Positions 32,501 through 41,248 of a stretch of 64,000 nucleotides of DNA are shown here, one piece after another. Where the stretch lies: NCBI RefSeq assembly GCF_000091045.1, contig NC_006682.1, forward strand, positions 124,001 to 188,000. Direction: 5' to 3'. This DNA is from Cryptococcus deneoformans JEC21 (taxonomy: Eukaryota > Basidiomycota > Tremellomycetes > Tremellales > Cryptococcaceae). The number at the start of each line of letters is the position of its first letter. The stretch's first letter is position 1. The position numbers and the translations under genes were made by a program. The notes below the pieces were generated by a model, which saw only the letters and a list, made by a program, of their open reading frames with translations, made no database searches and was not told the DNA's origin.

Positions 32501-34555
32501 CTCGATTTCTTGTCGAAGGGTGTCGCGCCACGCTAACGGTACTCGAAATCCAGCTCGAGCGACAGGCATCGCATCAGGAAGAATGTTTATTCGGTGGCGG
32601 ACTTGGGAGGTGGACGAACAAATGGGCGGGTAGTGGGAGACGTCAGAGATATTGGCTGGAAGGATGTCGGCAAATTCACGGAGGATGGCGTCGGAGTGGG
32701 AGTGGTGTTCAGTGCTGACAGTCGGGGATTCGACTGGTGTGATGGAGTTGAGTTGTAGTTGCACAAGCGATGTATAGGATGACCCCCCTGCATTGAGGAG
32801 GTGATTTAAACGCTCCGCCCCATCAAATAGGCGGTGTTGACGACAGAACTGTAATCCGAGGATAAGGCGGTATCGTGGACCAAGGGCCATGGCGTAGAAT
32901 GGGGTAGCGTTGTAGGTAGTGTCACCAATGATTACATCCACTACATACTCCTGGTCTACGACTGGACCCGCCCGATTGTCTGCCATTTTGGTCCCCACCG
33001 GTATAATCGGCCGTCCTTGCCATCCCTGTTGCTCTGCGTACGCCCGGTCAACGACGTTGATGCCAGCGCCGCAATCAACGAGTGCTGGGACAGTGTCTCC
33101 GTCAGCCTTGAAACGGCAATTGACCATGATGAGAGGTACTGACCCAGCGAGCGCAGACGAGGCATCCTGTACTAGAGTGTCTGTGACAGGGTCGACAGCG
33201 AAAACGCCGTGGTGGTCGGACTCGTCGTCGTCGGCAAGGGAGACGAGGTTAGCGACCGGCACGGACGCGGAGGCGTTGGGCGGGGTGGAGGGGGGGCGGG
33301 TTGGGCAGATAAGGCGGTGATGGCCGACAACGCGGCATGAGAAACACGCGTTGATGCTTTGAAGATAGGCGCGGGCAGATCGGCCGGCGTCACCGAGGGG
33401 GAGCCGTTTGGCGGGGTCGAGCCAGTCGAGCTGTTGTGCGGTGTAGCCCTTCGTGGTGGTGGAGGGGGCGGGGGCGAGTTTGGCAATGAGTGGAGGTGCG
33501 AGGGCGGGAGCGATGACGTTGGCGACGGTTGGTGGGTGGCGGGGGCGTGTCGGCACCTGAAGGAAACGCGCCTCAAGCATGGCGTCATCGATGACGTCCA
33601 TCATGATCTCGTATAGGTCGGCCGACGTTGCGGAGAGCACCGTTTTGCCACGTGCGCGGAGAGCAGCTTTGGTGCGGTGAGTAACCAAGGCATCGACACC
33701 GTCCAATAGTCGGCGGTTGACGTCCACGTCGCTGAGGGGGTCCTCGAAGTCATGAAGAATGCCTTGGTAACTGATAACAAGGTGAAAGAATGCATCGAAC
33801 GCGGCGGGTGTGGTGTCCAAGCAGCGGAGCTGCATGAATCGGTGGCGGAGTTTGGACTCCCAGCCGCGGGCGAGAATGTGAGACTTAAGGGAGACTTGCC
33901 ATGCATCCCAAGTTTCGGCGTGTTTGCCATGGAGCTCGAGCCACGTGGTGAACCGGCCGCCCGATTGGGAGATCGAGGTATTTGCCACCGAAATCTTCCA
34001 CGCGTGCTCAGCCGGGCCGGGGCTCCAGTGTAGGAGGGCGTCACGGAAATAGGTCTCCAAGGCGAGGAGATGTCGCTGGAGCGCGAACGGGTCGGCGGAG
34101 GAGTGAGTCCCAAGTCGCGGCGGGGAGATCTTGTCCGGGCGGGACCCGCGTGTGGAGGGGGGGACGTGACGATCGTGGCCTGTGGTGGCTTGATCGGCTA
34201 GCGCTTGGGTGGAACGAAGGAGTCCGGCAACAATAGATTTAAGCTCGTCGATCTCAGGAACGGCCGGGCCGGAAAAGGCAGTGGTGAGGCCCGGGGTCTT
34301 TCGGTAGATTGCACCCGTGGTATCGTGTACAGGGGTTGCGTAGTTTACCATCTTTTCGTCGGGTAGGTCAGGCACCGAAGGCACCGCGTTTGAAGTTGTG
34401 GGCGAAGCCAAATTTTCTCCGGAGCCCGCGGACGATAGGTGGTCGTCCGTGAATGTGCCGAAGATGGGAACGCCAGTGGGGTGATGCCCGATGATGGGAC
34501 GGGAAGTCACCTCGTCGTACGCAATGATGGGTTGGCCCTGAGAATCAAACGCCAT
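29597..34555 (-). CDS. B Gag-Pol polyprotein, intact (copy 2)
   Basis: The likely start is ATG at 34555 (MAFDSQGQP); the open frame extends into the LTR but those codons are not expected to be used. About 1652 codons. Gag carries knuckle CFSCRVVGHHRLIC (about 400). The protease site reads LVDCGAGINVVD (about 490), DCG instead of D(S/T)G. RT has KLDLTDAFFQTL and YVDDIIIWG (about 814), then RNase H LFTDASNTGLG (about 998). Integrase follows with HHCC (CHDAMGHFG ... CPACQ) and DDE (IDFVGPLP, VSDRDKLF, DGISERSNK), and a chromodomain-like tail. No stop codons are present. B encodes the replication enzymes of a Ty3/gypsy chromovirus-type element. Confidence 0.9.
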   Translation of the reverse strand: MAFDSQGQPIIAYDEVTSRPIIGHHPTGVPIFGTFTDDHLSSAGSGENLASPTTSNAVPSVPDLPDEKMVNYATPVHDTTGAIYRKTPGLTTAFSGPAVPEIDELKSIVAGLLRSTQALADQATTGHDRHVPPSTRGSRPDKISPPRLGTHSSADPFALQRHLLALETYFRDALLHWSPGPAEHAWKISVANTSISQSGGRFTTWLELHGKHAETWDAWQVSLKSHILARGWESKLRHRFMQLRCLDTTPAAFDAFFHLVISYQGILHDFEDPLSDVDVNRRLLDGVDALVTHRTKAALRARGKTVLSATSADLYEIMMDVIDDAMLEARFLQVPTRPRHPPTVANVIAPALAPPLIAKLAPAPSTTTKGYTAQQLDWLDPAKRLPLGDAGRSARAYLQSINACFSCRVVGHHRLICPTRPPSTPPNASASVPVANLVSLADDDESDHHGVFAVDPVTDTLVQDASSALAGSVPLIMVNCRFKADGDTVPALVDCGAGINVVDRAYAEQQGWQGRPIIPVGTKMADNRAGPVVDQEYVVDVIIGDTTYNATPFYAMALGPRYRLILGLQFCRQHRLFDGAERLNHLLNAGGSSYTSLVQLQLNSITPVESPTVSTEHHSHSDAILREFADILPANISDVSHYPPICSSTSQVRHRINILPDAMPVARAGFRVPLAWRDTLRQEIEKHRTAGRLRPSSSPWAAPAFLIKKENGKFRFLCDFRGLNSVTVKDRTPVPNIDDILQRAARGKVFAKLDLTDAFFQTLMHEPDIEKTAISTPWGLYEWVVMPQGACNSPATQQRRLNEALRNLISVCCEAYVDDIIIWGATDSDLAKNIRAVLTALRNSGFVCSPSKSKFFVDSVSFLGHVISPNHIGPDPKKVEALRAWPSPGCVKDLRSFLGLLQYLRKFIPHIATKTSVLTALLPPNKTAEKAYESRKRQLAKGLPAERLESLSWVWKWTTSAQDAFEALKEMVARITGLSPLSHEAILAGQTNLYLFTDASNTGLGAWLGTGLSPDNAQPIAYDSRSLTAAERNYPVHEKELCAIIHALKEWRPLLLGVPVHVMTDHATLKWFFQQPNLSERQKRWLLVLADYDLQISHIPGATNVIADAFSRLRNSDAHVNALTMMVLSPNAAFLDAVAEGYGQDPVMSIWREVDRCPPGVRTAEVNGARGVRTVLTYEDRLCIPEVLTLREQCLQECHDAMGHFGVEKTLELLRCKYFWDGMASDVKDFVSTCPACQTSKATTTKPPGLLHSLPVPPAKFSDIGIDFVGPLPQSHSFDYLIVITDRLTGWVALIPTVTTLTSSAFAQLYYDHWVSKYGVPQSIVSDRDKLFTAASWRRLNSLLGTKLKMSTAYHPQTDGISERSNKTVIQILRTWTDDQGRNWAANLQRVAFAMNNTIRRSTHHTPAELVFGKRLSLTPPLLPSTSATDPSLAQPTASEWDLAAQRMALEEGIARDELLLAKHRQSVQANKHRRPDPVYHPGDKVYLNTAEFRHEYKTATNRSAKFMPRWEGPFTILQAFPEQSLYELDVPVTSTQSTPRRHVSRLKPYRESEQYHQHAVPRLLDRPAVSSPRILQILEDRTLTPKGNHPKVYQVRARLAGEGPKARWLSRDTAQDYAGWQEAWEDFIGEDELHLDVLDVTTDVPQMFTQG

Positions 34556-34617
34556 GATGTATGTTGGTGTGGTGGAGTGTGGTGTGAATTGATTTGGGTA
34601 ATGAGTTTGAAAAAAAG

Positions 34618-35328
34618 TGTAAGGTCCGGACAATAGACCTTCACTGTACTGTTGGGGCTAGCTCGGAGGGACAAGGCTCGGAGAGAACTGGTGGGCTCTT
34701 AGGGCTGGCAGGGCTCGAGGCTTAACTTCGGACTGGAGAGAAGCAAACAAGATCCCAAATGCATATGCTGATTATGTCCTATCAGCGACTAGTAAAGGAG
34801 ACAAGATGAAGAATTGATAGGAACAAGAGGAGAAGGCAAGGTACTTGTGACTGTAAAGTCGGAAGAAGGAAAGGTTGAACACAACAAGGATAAAAGAATA
34901 AAGGAATTTGTGTGTCAACCTTTCCATGCACTTTGCCTTCGCTCTCGAAACCAGTCGCGACCAAAGCCCGGTAAACACCGGGGCTTGTGGCATGAAAAAT
35001 CGGACAAGAAACTCGGACTTAGGACGAGAAATGGAAGAGAAAGCAAGAAGAGAAAAAGCGGAAGTAAAATGATGCACGTGACCTGGGAGGGAGAGTGCGG
35101 ATGCAATTTGACGCGCGCGACTTGGAGGAAAGGAGCGGAAGTAAATTGAGACGCGGCTCGGAGAAACAGGGGAAAAATAAAGCACGTGACCTGGGAAAGG
35201 GAGCGCGGATGCAATTTGACGCGCGCAACTTGGTGGAAGAAGCGGAAGCAAATTGAAACGCGGCTTGAAATTAGAAGCTGGGGAAAGTGGTGACCGTGGG
35301 TCACTGGGTCGGAGGCTAGCCTCTTACA
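34618..35328 (-). repeat. beta LTR, short form, 5' LTR of B copy 2
   Basis: 711 bp, plus-strand ends TGTAAGGTCCGG...GCCTCTTACA. It lacks the duplication seen in the 943-bp form. Confidence 0.9.
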
Positions 35329-35800
35329 TCGCCATCGCCGTCCTGAAGTAGCCTACAAGGTTGGAGATTGGGTGTGGTTGGATACCCGAAATAGGTTGAA
35401 GGAATTTCGTGCTGGAGACGGGGAATATCGCGCTGCTAAGTTCTTCCCCCGCTTCCAGGGGCCTTACCAGGTACAAGAAGCTAACCCTGCCCTCTCAGTT
35501 TACCGTCTTCACATGAATGACCGGACATACCCAAAATTCCATGGTCATCTCCTTAAGCCTTATCTGTCGTCGCCTAGGTTCCATCAAACATCACCGGTAA
35601 CCCACCAATTTGACACTGGACGTCGCAGCATTCTTCAAATCCTGGATGATCGAGTGTATCGCGGTCATAGACAACTCCGAGTAGTACTCAGCGGCGACGG
35701 TCCTAATGGTCAATGGAGGAATCTCGACGACTTGCGTACATACGATGGTTTCCGGGCCTTATATGACGAATATATAGGCGACGACGAACTGGCCTTGTGA
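35329..35800 (+). pseudogene. alpha integrase C-terminus and chromodomain-like tail
   Basis: In plus frame from RHRRPEVAYKVGDWVWLD to the stop after DDELAL. It aligns with the last 155 codons of delta Gag-Pol and supplies the 3' end of the alpha frame cut at 19363. KFFPRFQGPYQVQEA is the integrase C-terminal SH3-like part. ILQILDDRVYRGHRQLRVVLSG ... W is the chromodomain-like tail. It is separated from its 5' part by the B nest. Confidence 0.8.
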
Positions 35801-36582
35801 GTCCCCTTCCTGTTTGCTCCTGTTTTCCTTTGTATACGTGTCTGGGGGGGCTGCTTGCGTTCCTCCGTGGGTTTTTTGGCCATTATTTGTAACAACCCAG
35901 GGGGGATGTTCACTGAAGAGTTCGGCTTGATTTTGATTGAAAGAGAGACGGCTGGAACACGACTGTTGTCTAGTCGGTGGCAAGGAAAGAGGTAGTTGGA
36001 TTGTCCGGGCGCAGAAGCGGTCTATGAGTTTGCATATGTTGTTGATCACTGGGCAGAGTGTCAACGAAGCTATAATTAAAGCACTCAAAAGAACTACAGC
36101 AGGTCGCGGACAACCAAAGGAAAAGGGCTCTCTTTCTAAAGATAAAGAAGAGAGGCTTTTCCTTGCTGCAAATTCCTTTGAGGCCTGTGAGGAGCGCGCA
36201 AAATAAACGGAATCAAAATAAGAGAAAAGCGGCAGCAAATCTATGTATGAAGTGAAACAGACCTTGGGATCATAATGACCGTGTTTGGCATGCATGCCTT
36301 ACATTATTGGTTTTTTTCCCTGGCTTGCGCTCAGCAAGACTAAATTAACAGGACTTTCTCACAGAGTGTTCTCCTGCCCAGTCCTTCCAACGTGGATGGA
36401 TTTGGAAAGTAACGTGTTGACAGGGGGGCGCTGGCAGTCCCCACGGCCTGGTGATCGTTCGTTCTTTTGCCCTTATTCTCTCCTTTTCAATTTTATGTTC
36501 CATTGCCTTATCTCTTAATTCTTTCTTTTATCTTTTTGATCCGGTCGAGTCTTCCCCTGGCTCTCATCTGGACGGGGGAGAG
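35801..36582 (+). other. alpha 3' noncoding region and polypurine tract
   Basis: Noncoding except for a gamma LTR inserted at 35888-36303. The polypurine tract GACGGGGGAGAG (36571-36582) directly precedes the alpha 3' LTR, which identifies this as the true 3' end of the plus alpha copy. Confidence 0.8.
35888..36303 (+). repeat. gamma solo LTR, short form, TSD TTATT
   Basis: 416 bp, TGTAACAACCC...GCCTTACA, flanked on both sides by TTATT (35883-35887 and 36304-36308). It has one copy of the segment that is duplicated in the 589-bp gamma LTRs. Confidence 0.9.
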
Positions 36583-37082
36583 TGTAAGTGCAGAGCCCTT
36601 ACCACCATTCATTCTCACCATATGGTAGGATTTATTCCTATGCATTGGTCGATGTTGGTAAGGTGAGATTTGATGCCGAAACGCGTCTTTCGGACTTCGC
36701 CGAAACGCGGCATCGGCTCTGTCCGGCCTTATCCTATGCATGATATTTTATTCTCATGCATAGGACCGGCAATTGCTGCCGAAACGCGGCGGCGGACTTC
36801 GCCGGATCTCTGCCCCTTTTTTTCGATGGACTTCTGTTTGTTTCTGCATACGTCCATACATATATATATATAGATCTCATACATAGTTATAGTTTTCTCT
36901 TTCTCCAAGCGAAACTCATGCATATCAACCATTGCTAGTTTCGCATCCAGTAGACCACTATAACTATAAACAAACACCGAACGCTTCCTCGAACGCATCC
37001 GAACGCCCTCTAGACCTATACCACGAACGCCCATCCTTCTCGAACGCCAACCGAACGCAGTGAGGCACCCCCAGTGCCTACA
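36583..37082 (+). repeat. alpha 3' LTR
   Basis: 500 bp, TGTAAGTGCAGAGCCC...CCAGTGCCTACA, preceded by a polypurine tract. The next base is in B pol (gtgacaggcg). Confidence 0.9.
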
Positions 37083-38586
37083 GTGACAGGCGTTTCCCGA
37101 AAACGAGCTCGGCGGGGGTGTGGTGGGTTGAGCGTCGGATGGTGTTGTTCATTGCGAAGGCGACCCGCTGTAGGTTGGCTGCCCAATTTCGGCCTTGGTC
37201 GTCAGTCCAGGTTCGCAGGATCTGGATGACTGTCTTGTTTGATCGTTCTGATATACCATCGGTCTGGGGGTGGTATGCTGTGGACATCTTTAGCTTAGTG
37301 CCCAGGAGTGAATTCAACCGACGCCATGACGCAGCAGTGAATAACTTATCGCGGTCTGAGACGATCGATTGTGGTACCCCATATTTAGAAACCCAGTGGT
37401 CGTAGTAGAGTTGAGCAAAAGCGGAGGACGTGAGCGTCGTGACTGTTGGTATGAGAGCGACCCAGCCGGTGAGGCGATCGGTAATGACGATGAGATAGTC
37501 GAAGCTGTGTGATTGCGGTAGTGGCCCCACGAAATCTATGCCTATGTCGGAGAATTTGGCGGGAGGAACTGGTAATGAGTGTAGTAGTCCGGGAGGCTTA
37601 GTGGTGGTAGCTTTGGATGTCTGACAGGCTGGGCAAGAGCTGACAAAGTCCTTTACGTCACTAGCCATACCATCCCAGAAGTACTTACAACGCAGTAGTT
37701 CAAGTGTTTTCTCCACCCCGAAATGGCCCATCGCATCGTGGCATTCCTGTAGGCACTGTTCTCGTAAGGTCAGTACTTCGGGGATGCAGAGCCGGTCCTC
37801 GTATGTCAGCACCGTCCTGACCCCCCGTGCTCCGTTGACTTCGGCTGTGCGGACACCCGGAGGGCAGCGGTCTACTTCCCTCCAAATGCTCATTACTGGG
37901 TCCTGCCCATACCCTTCAGCCACTGCATCCAGGAAAGCTGCGTTTGGTGAGAGAACCATCATGGTGAGGGCGTTGACGTGGGCGTCGGAGTTGCGGAGCC
38001 GGGAGAAAGCGTCGGCGATGACATTAGTGGCCCCTGGAATATGGGAAATCTGGAGGTCGTAATCGGCGAGTACTAGTAGCCATCGCTTCTGACGTTCGGA
38101 CAGATTTGGTTGTTGAAAGAACCACTTGAGAGTCGCATGGTCCGTCATGACGTGCACCGGGACGCCGAGAAGTAGAGGCCGCCACTCTTTGAGGGCGTGG
38201 ATGATGGCGCATAACTCTTTTTCGTGTACCGGATAATTTCGTTCAGCGGCGGTGAGAGAGCGGGAATCGTAGGCGATAGGTTGAGCGTTGTCGGGGGATA
38301 GACCCGTGCCCAACCAGGCACCGAGGCCGGTGTTGCTTGCGTCGGTGAAAAGGTAGAGATTGGTTTGACCTGCGAGGATAGCTTCATGGGAAAGGGGGGA
38401 CAGACCTGTGATACGTGCCACCATTTCCTTCAGCGCCTCAAACGCGTCTTGCGCCGACGTTGTCCACTTCCATACCCAACTCAGTGATTCTAATCGCTCA
38501 GCTGGGAGGCCCTTAGCCAGTTGACGTTTACGGGATTCATACGCTTTCTCTGCTGTCTTGTTCGGAGGGAGAAGAGCCATGAGAAC
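37083..38586 (-). pseudogene. B copy 3 pol: RNase H and integrase
   Basis: Open frame with LFTDASNTGLGAWLG, HHCC (CHDAMGHFG ... CPACQ) and the DDE residues (IDFVGPLP, VSDRDKLF, DGISERSNK), ending at FGKRLSL where the alpha LTR begins. The 5' side ends at the gamma LTR. Nearly identical to copy 2. Confidence 0.85.
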
Positions 38587-39175
38587 TGTAACAACCCAGG
38601 GGGGATGTTCACTGAAAGAGTTCGGCTTGATTTGATTGAAAGAGAGACGGCTGGAACACGACTGTTGTCTAGTCGGTGGCAAGGAAAGAGGTAGTTGGAT
38701 TGTCCGGGCGCAGAAGCGGTCTATGAGTTTGCATATGTTTGTTGATCACTGGGCAGAGTGTCAACGAAGCTATAATTAAAGCACTCAAAAGAACTACAGC
38801 AGGTCGCGGACAACCAAAGGAAAAGGGCTCTCTTTCTAAAGATAAAGAAGGAGTTACAAGCATACCTGGGCAGAGTGTCAACGAAGCTATAATTACTAAA
38901 GTCCGCCCAGTTAGCATAAAACCACATTCCAAGTAGGAAGTGGGACTCACAAGCACTCAAAAGAACTACAGCAGGTCGCGGACAACCAAAGGAAAAGGGC
39001 TCTCTTTCTAAAGACAAAGAAGAGAGGCTTTTCCTTGCTGCAAATTCCTTTGAGGCCTGTGAGGAGCGCGCAAAATAAACGGAATCAAAATAAGAGAAAA
39101 GCGGCAGCAAATCTATGTATGAAGTGAAACAGACCTTGGGATCATAATGACCGTGTTTGGCATGCATGCCTTACA
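38587..39175 (+). repeat. gamma solo LTR, TSD AGAAC
   Basis: 589 bp, flanked by AGAAC at 38582-38586 and 39176-39180. It sits inside B copy 3 pol. Confidence 0.95.
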
Positions 39176-40503
39176 AGAACGGACGTCTTGGTGGCGATGT
39201 GTGGGATGAATTTGCGTAAATATTGGAGAAGGCCAAGAAAAGATCGGAGGTCTTTCACACAACCAGGAGATGGCCATGCGCGTAGTGCTTCGACTTTCTT
39301 CGGATCTGGCCCAATGTGATTGGGGGAGATTACGTGGCCCAGGAAGGAGACTGAGTCGACGAAAAATTTTGACTTGCTAGGCGAGCAAACAAACCCGCTG
39401 TTATGTAAAGCCATGAGAACCGCGCGAATATTTTTCGCTAAGTCAGAGTCGGTCGCGCCCCAAATGATGATATCATCGACATAAGCTTCACAACAAACGC
39501 TGATGAGGTTACGTAAAGCCTCGTTGAGGCGGCGTTGTTGTGTTGCCGGCGAGTTGCACACGCCTTGCGGCATCACAACCCATTCGTATAAACCCCAGGG
39601 AGTGCTAATTGCCGTTTTCTCGATATCGGGCTCGTGCATGAGCGTCTGAAAAAATGCATCAGTAAGGTCGAGTTTGGCGAAAACCTTGCCACGGGCGGCG
39701 TGTTGGAGAATGTCGTCAATGTTGGGAACCGGGGTGCGATCTTTAACCGTGACACTGTTGAGGCCGCGAAAATCGCAGAGGAACCGGAATTTGCCATTTT
39801 CTTTCTTAATGAGGAAAGCAGGGGCGGCCCAAGGGGAACTGGATGGACGGAGGCGGCCTGCGGTACGGTGTTTCTCGATTTCTTGTCGAAGGGTGTCGCG
39901 CCACGCTAACGGTACTCGAAATCCAGCTCGAGCGACAGGCATCGCATCAGGAAGAATGTTTATTCGGTGGCGGACTTGGGAGGTGGACGAACAAATGGGC
40001 GGGTAGTGGGAGACGTCAGAGATATTGGCTGGAAGGATGTCGGCAAATTCACGGAGGATGGCGTCGGAGTGGGAGTGGTGTTCAGTGCTGACGGTCGGGG
40101 ATTCGACTGGTGTGATGGAGTTGAGTTGTAGTTGCACAAGCGATGTATAGGATGACCCCCCTGCATTGAGGAGGTGATTTAAACGCTCCGCCCCATCAAA
40201 TAGGCGGTGTTGACGACAGAACTGTAATCCGAGGATAAGGCGGTATCGTGGACCAAGGGCCATGGCGTAGAATGGGGTAGCATTGTAGGTAGTGTCACCA
40301 ATGATTACATCCACTACATACTCCTGGTCTACGACTGGACCCGCCCGATTGTCTGCCATTTTGGTCCCCACCGGTATAATCGGCCGTCCTTGCCATCCCT
40401 GTTGCTCTGCGTACGCCCGGTCGACGACGTTGATGCCAGCGCCGCAATCAACGAGTGCTGGGACAGTGTCTCCGTCAGCCTTGAAACGGCAATTGACCAT
40501 GAT
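39176..40503 (-). pseudogene. B copy 3 pol: protease and reverse transcriptase
   Basis: Begins IMVNCRFKADGD at the gamma insertion, has the protease site LVDCGAGINVVD, and runs through RT KLDLTDAFFQTL and YVDDIIIWG to SVLSFLGL-type connection sequence, where the gamma solo LTR cuts in. The DCG protease triad is shared with copy 2. Confidence 0.85.
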
Positions 40504-41092
40504 TGTAACAACCCAGGGGGGATGTTCACTGAAAGAGTTCGGCTTGATTTGATTGAAAGAGAGACGGCTGGAACACGACTGTTGTCTAGTCGGTGGCAAG
40601 GAAAGAGGTAGTTGGATTGTCCGGGCGCAGAAGCGGTCTATGAGTTTGCATATGTTTGTTGATCACTGGGCAGAGTGTCAACGAAGCTATAATTAAAGCA
40701 CTCAAAAGAACTACAGCAGGTCGCGGACAACCAAAGGAAAAGGGCTCTCTTTCTAAAGATAAAGAAGAAGTTACAAGCATACCTGGGCAGAGTGTCAACG
40801 AAGCTATAATTACTAAAGTCCGCCCAGTTAGCATAAAACCACAATCCAAGTAGGAAGTGGGACTCACAAGCACTCAAAAGAACTACAGCAGGTCGCGGAC
40901 AACCAAAGGAAAAGGGCTCTCTTTCTAAAGATAAAGAAGAGAGGCTTTTCCTTGCTGCAAATTCCTTTGAGGCCTGTGAGGAGCGCGCAAAATAAACGGA
41001 ATCAAAATAAGAGAAAAGCGGCAGCAAATCTATGTATGAAGTGAAACAGACCTTGGGATCATAATGACCGTGTTTGGCATGCATGCCTTACA
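40504..41092 (-). repeat. gamma 3' LTR
   Basis: 589 bp, plus-strand TGTAACAACCCAGG...ATGCCTTACA. It contains a direct duplication (ctcaaaagaactacagcagg twice, about 170 bp apart). Confidence 0.9.
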
Positions 41093-41248
41093 CCCTCCCC
41101 TTCCTGAAAAAGGCCATGGTCTTGGAAGAAAAGGCGAGAGCAGGAAAAACTAGGTAAAAAAATAAGTGGGGTCCATTGGTGAAACAACTAGGCTAAAGGG
41201 TAATAAGTGGGGTCCATGTTTGAAAGAAGAAAGAAAAAAACATCAAAA

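Larger units (their letters stand above)
22038..35328 (-). mobile_element. B element copy 2, complete but carrying a delta insertion
   Basis: Minus orientation. The 5' LTR is 34618-35328 (711 bp) and gag-pol is 34555-29597. The 3' noncoding region with polypurine tract follows, and the 3' LTR is split as 22038-22644 plus 28996-29099 (711 bp in total) by the delta element. The left flank lies in B copy 1 pol (ggccat) and the right flank in alpha pol (tcgcc), so no target duplication is left. Remove delta and it is a full-length Ty3/gypsy element with an intact frame. Confidence 0.85.
14627..37082 (+). mobile_element. alpha Ty3/gypsy element, plus copy, split by nested B elements
   Basis: The 5' LTR 14627-15198, gag-pol 15242-19363, the remaining pol 3' end 35329-35800, 3' noncoding sequence, polypurine tract and 3' LTR 36583-37082 are all in plus orientation. 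The interior 19364-35328 is two B elements with delta and gamma insertions. About 30 codons of integrase are missing across the split, and the flanks ccgac and tcgcc do not match, so the split is not one clean insertion. The outer flanks (ggtac, gtgac) also differ. Confidence 0.8.
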
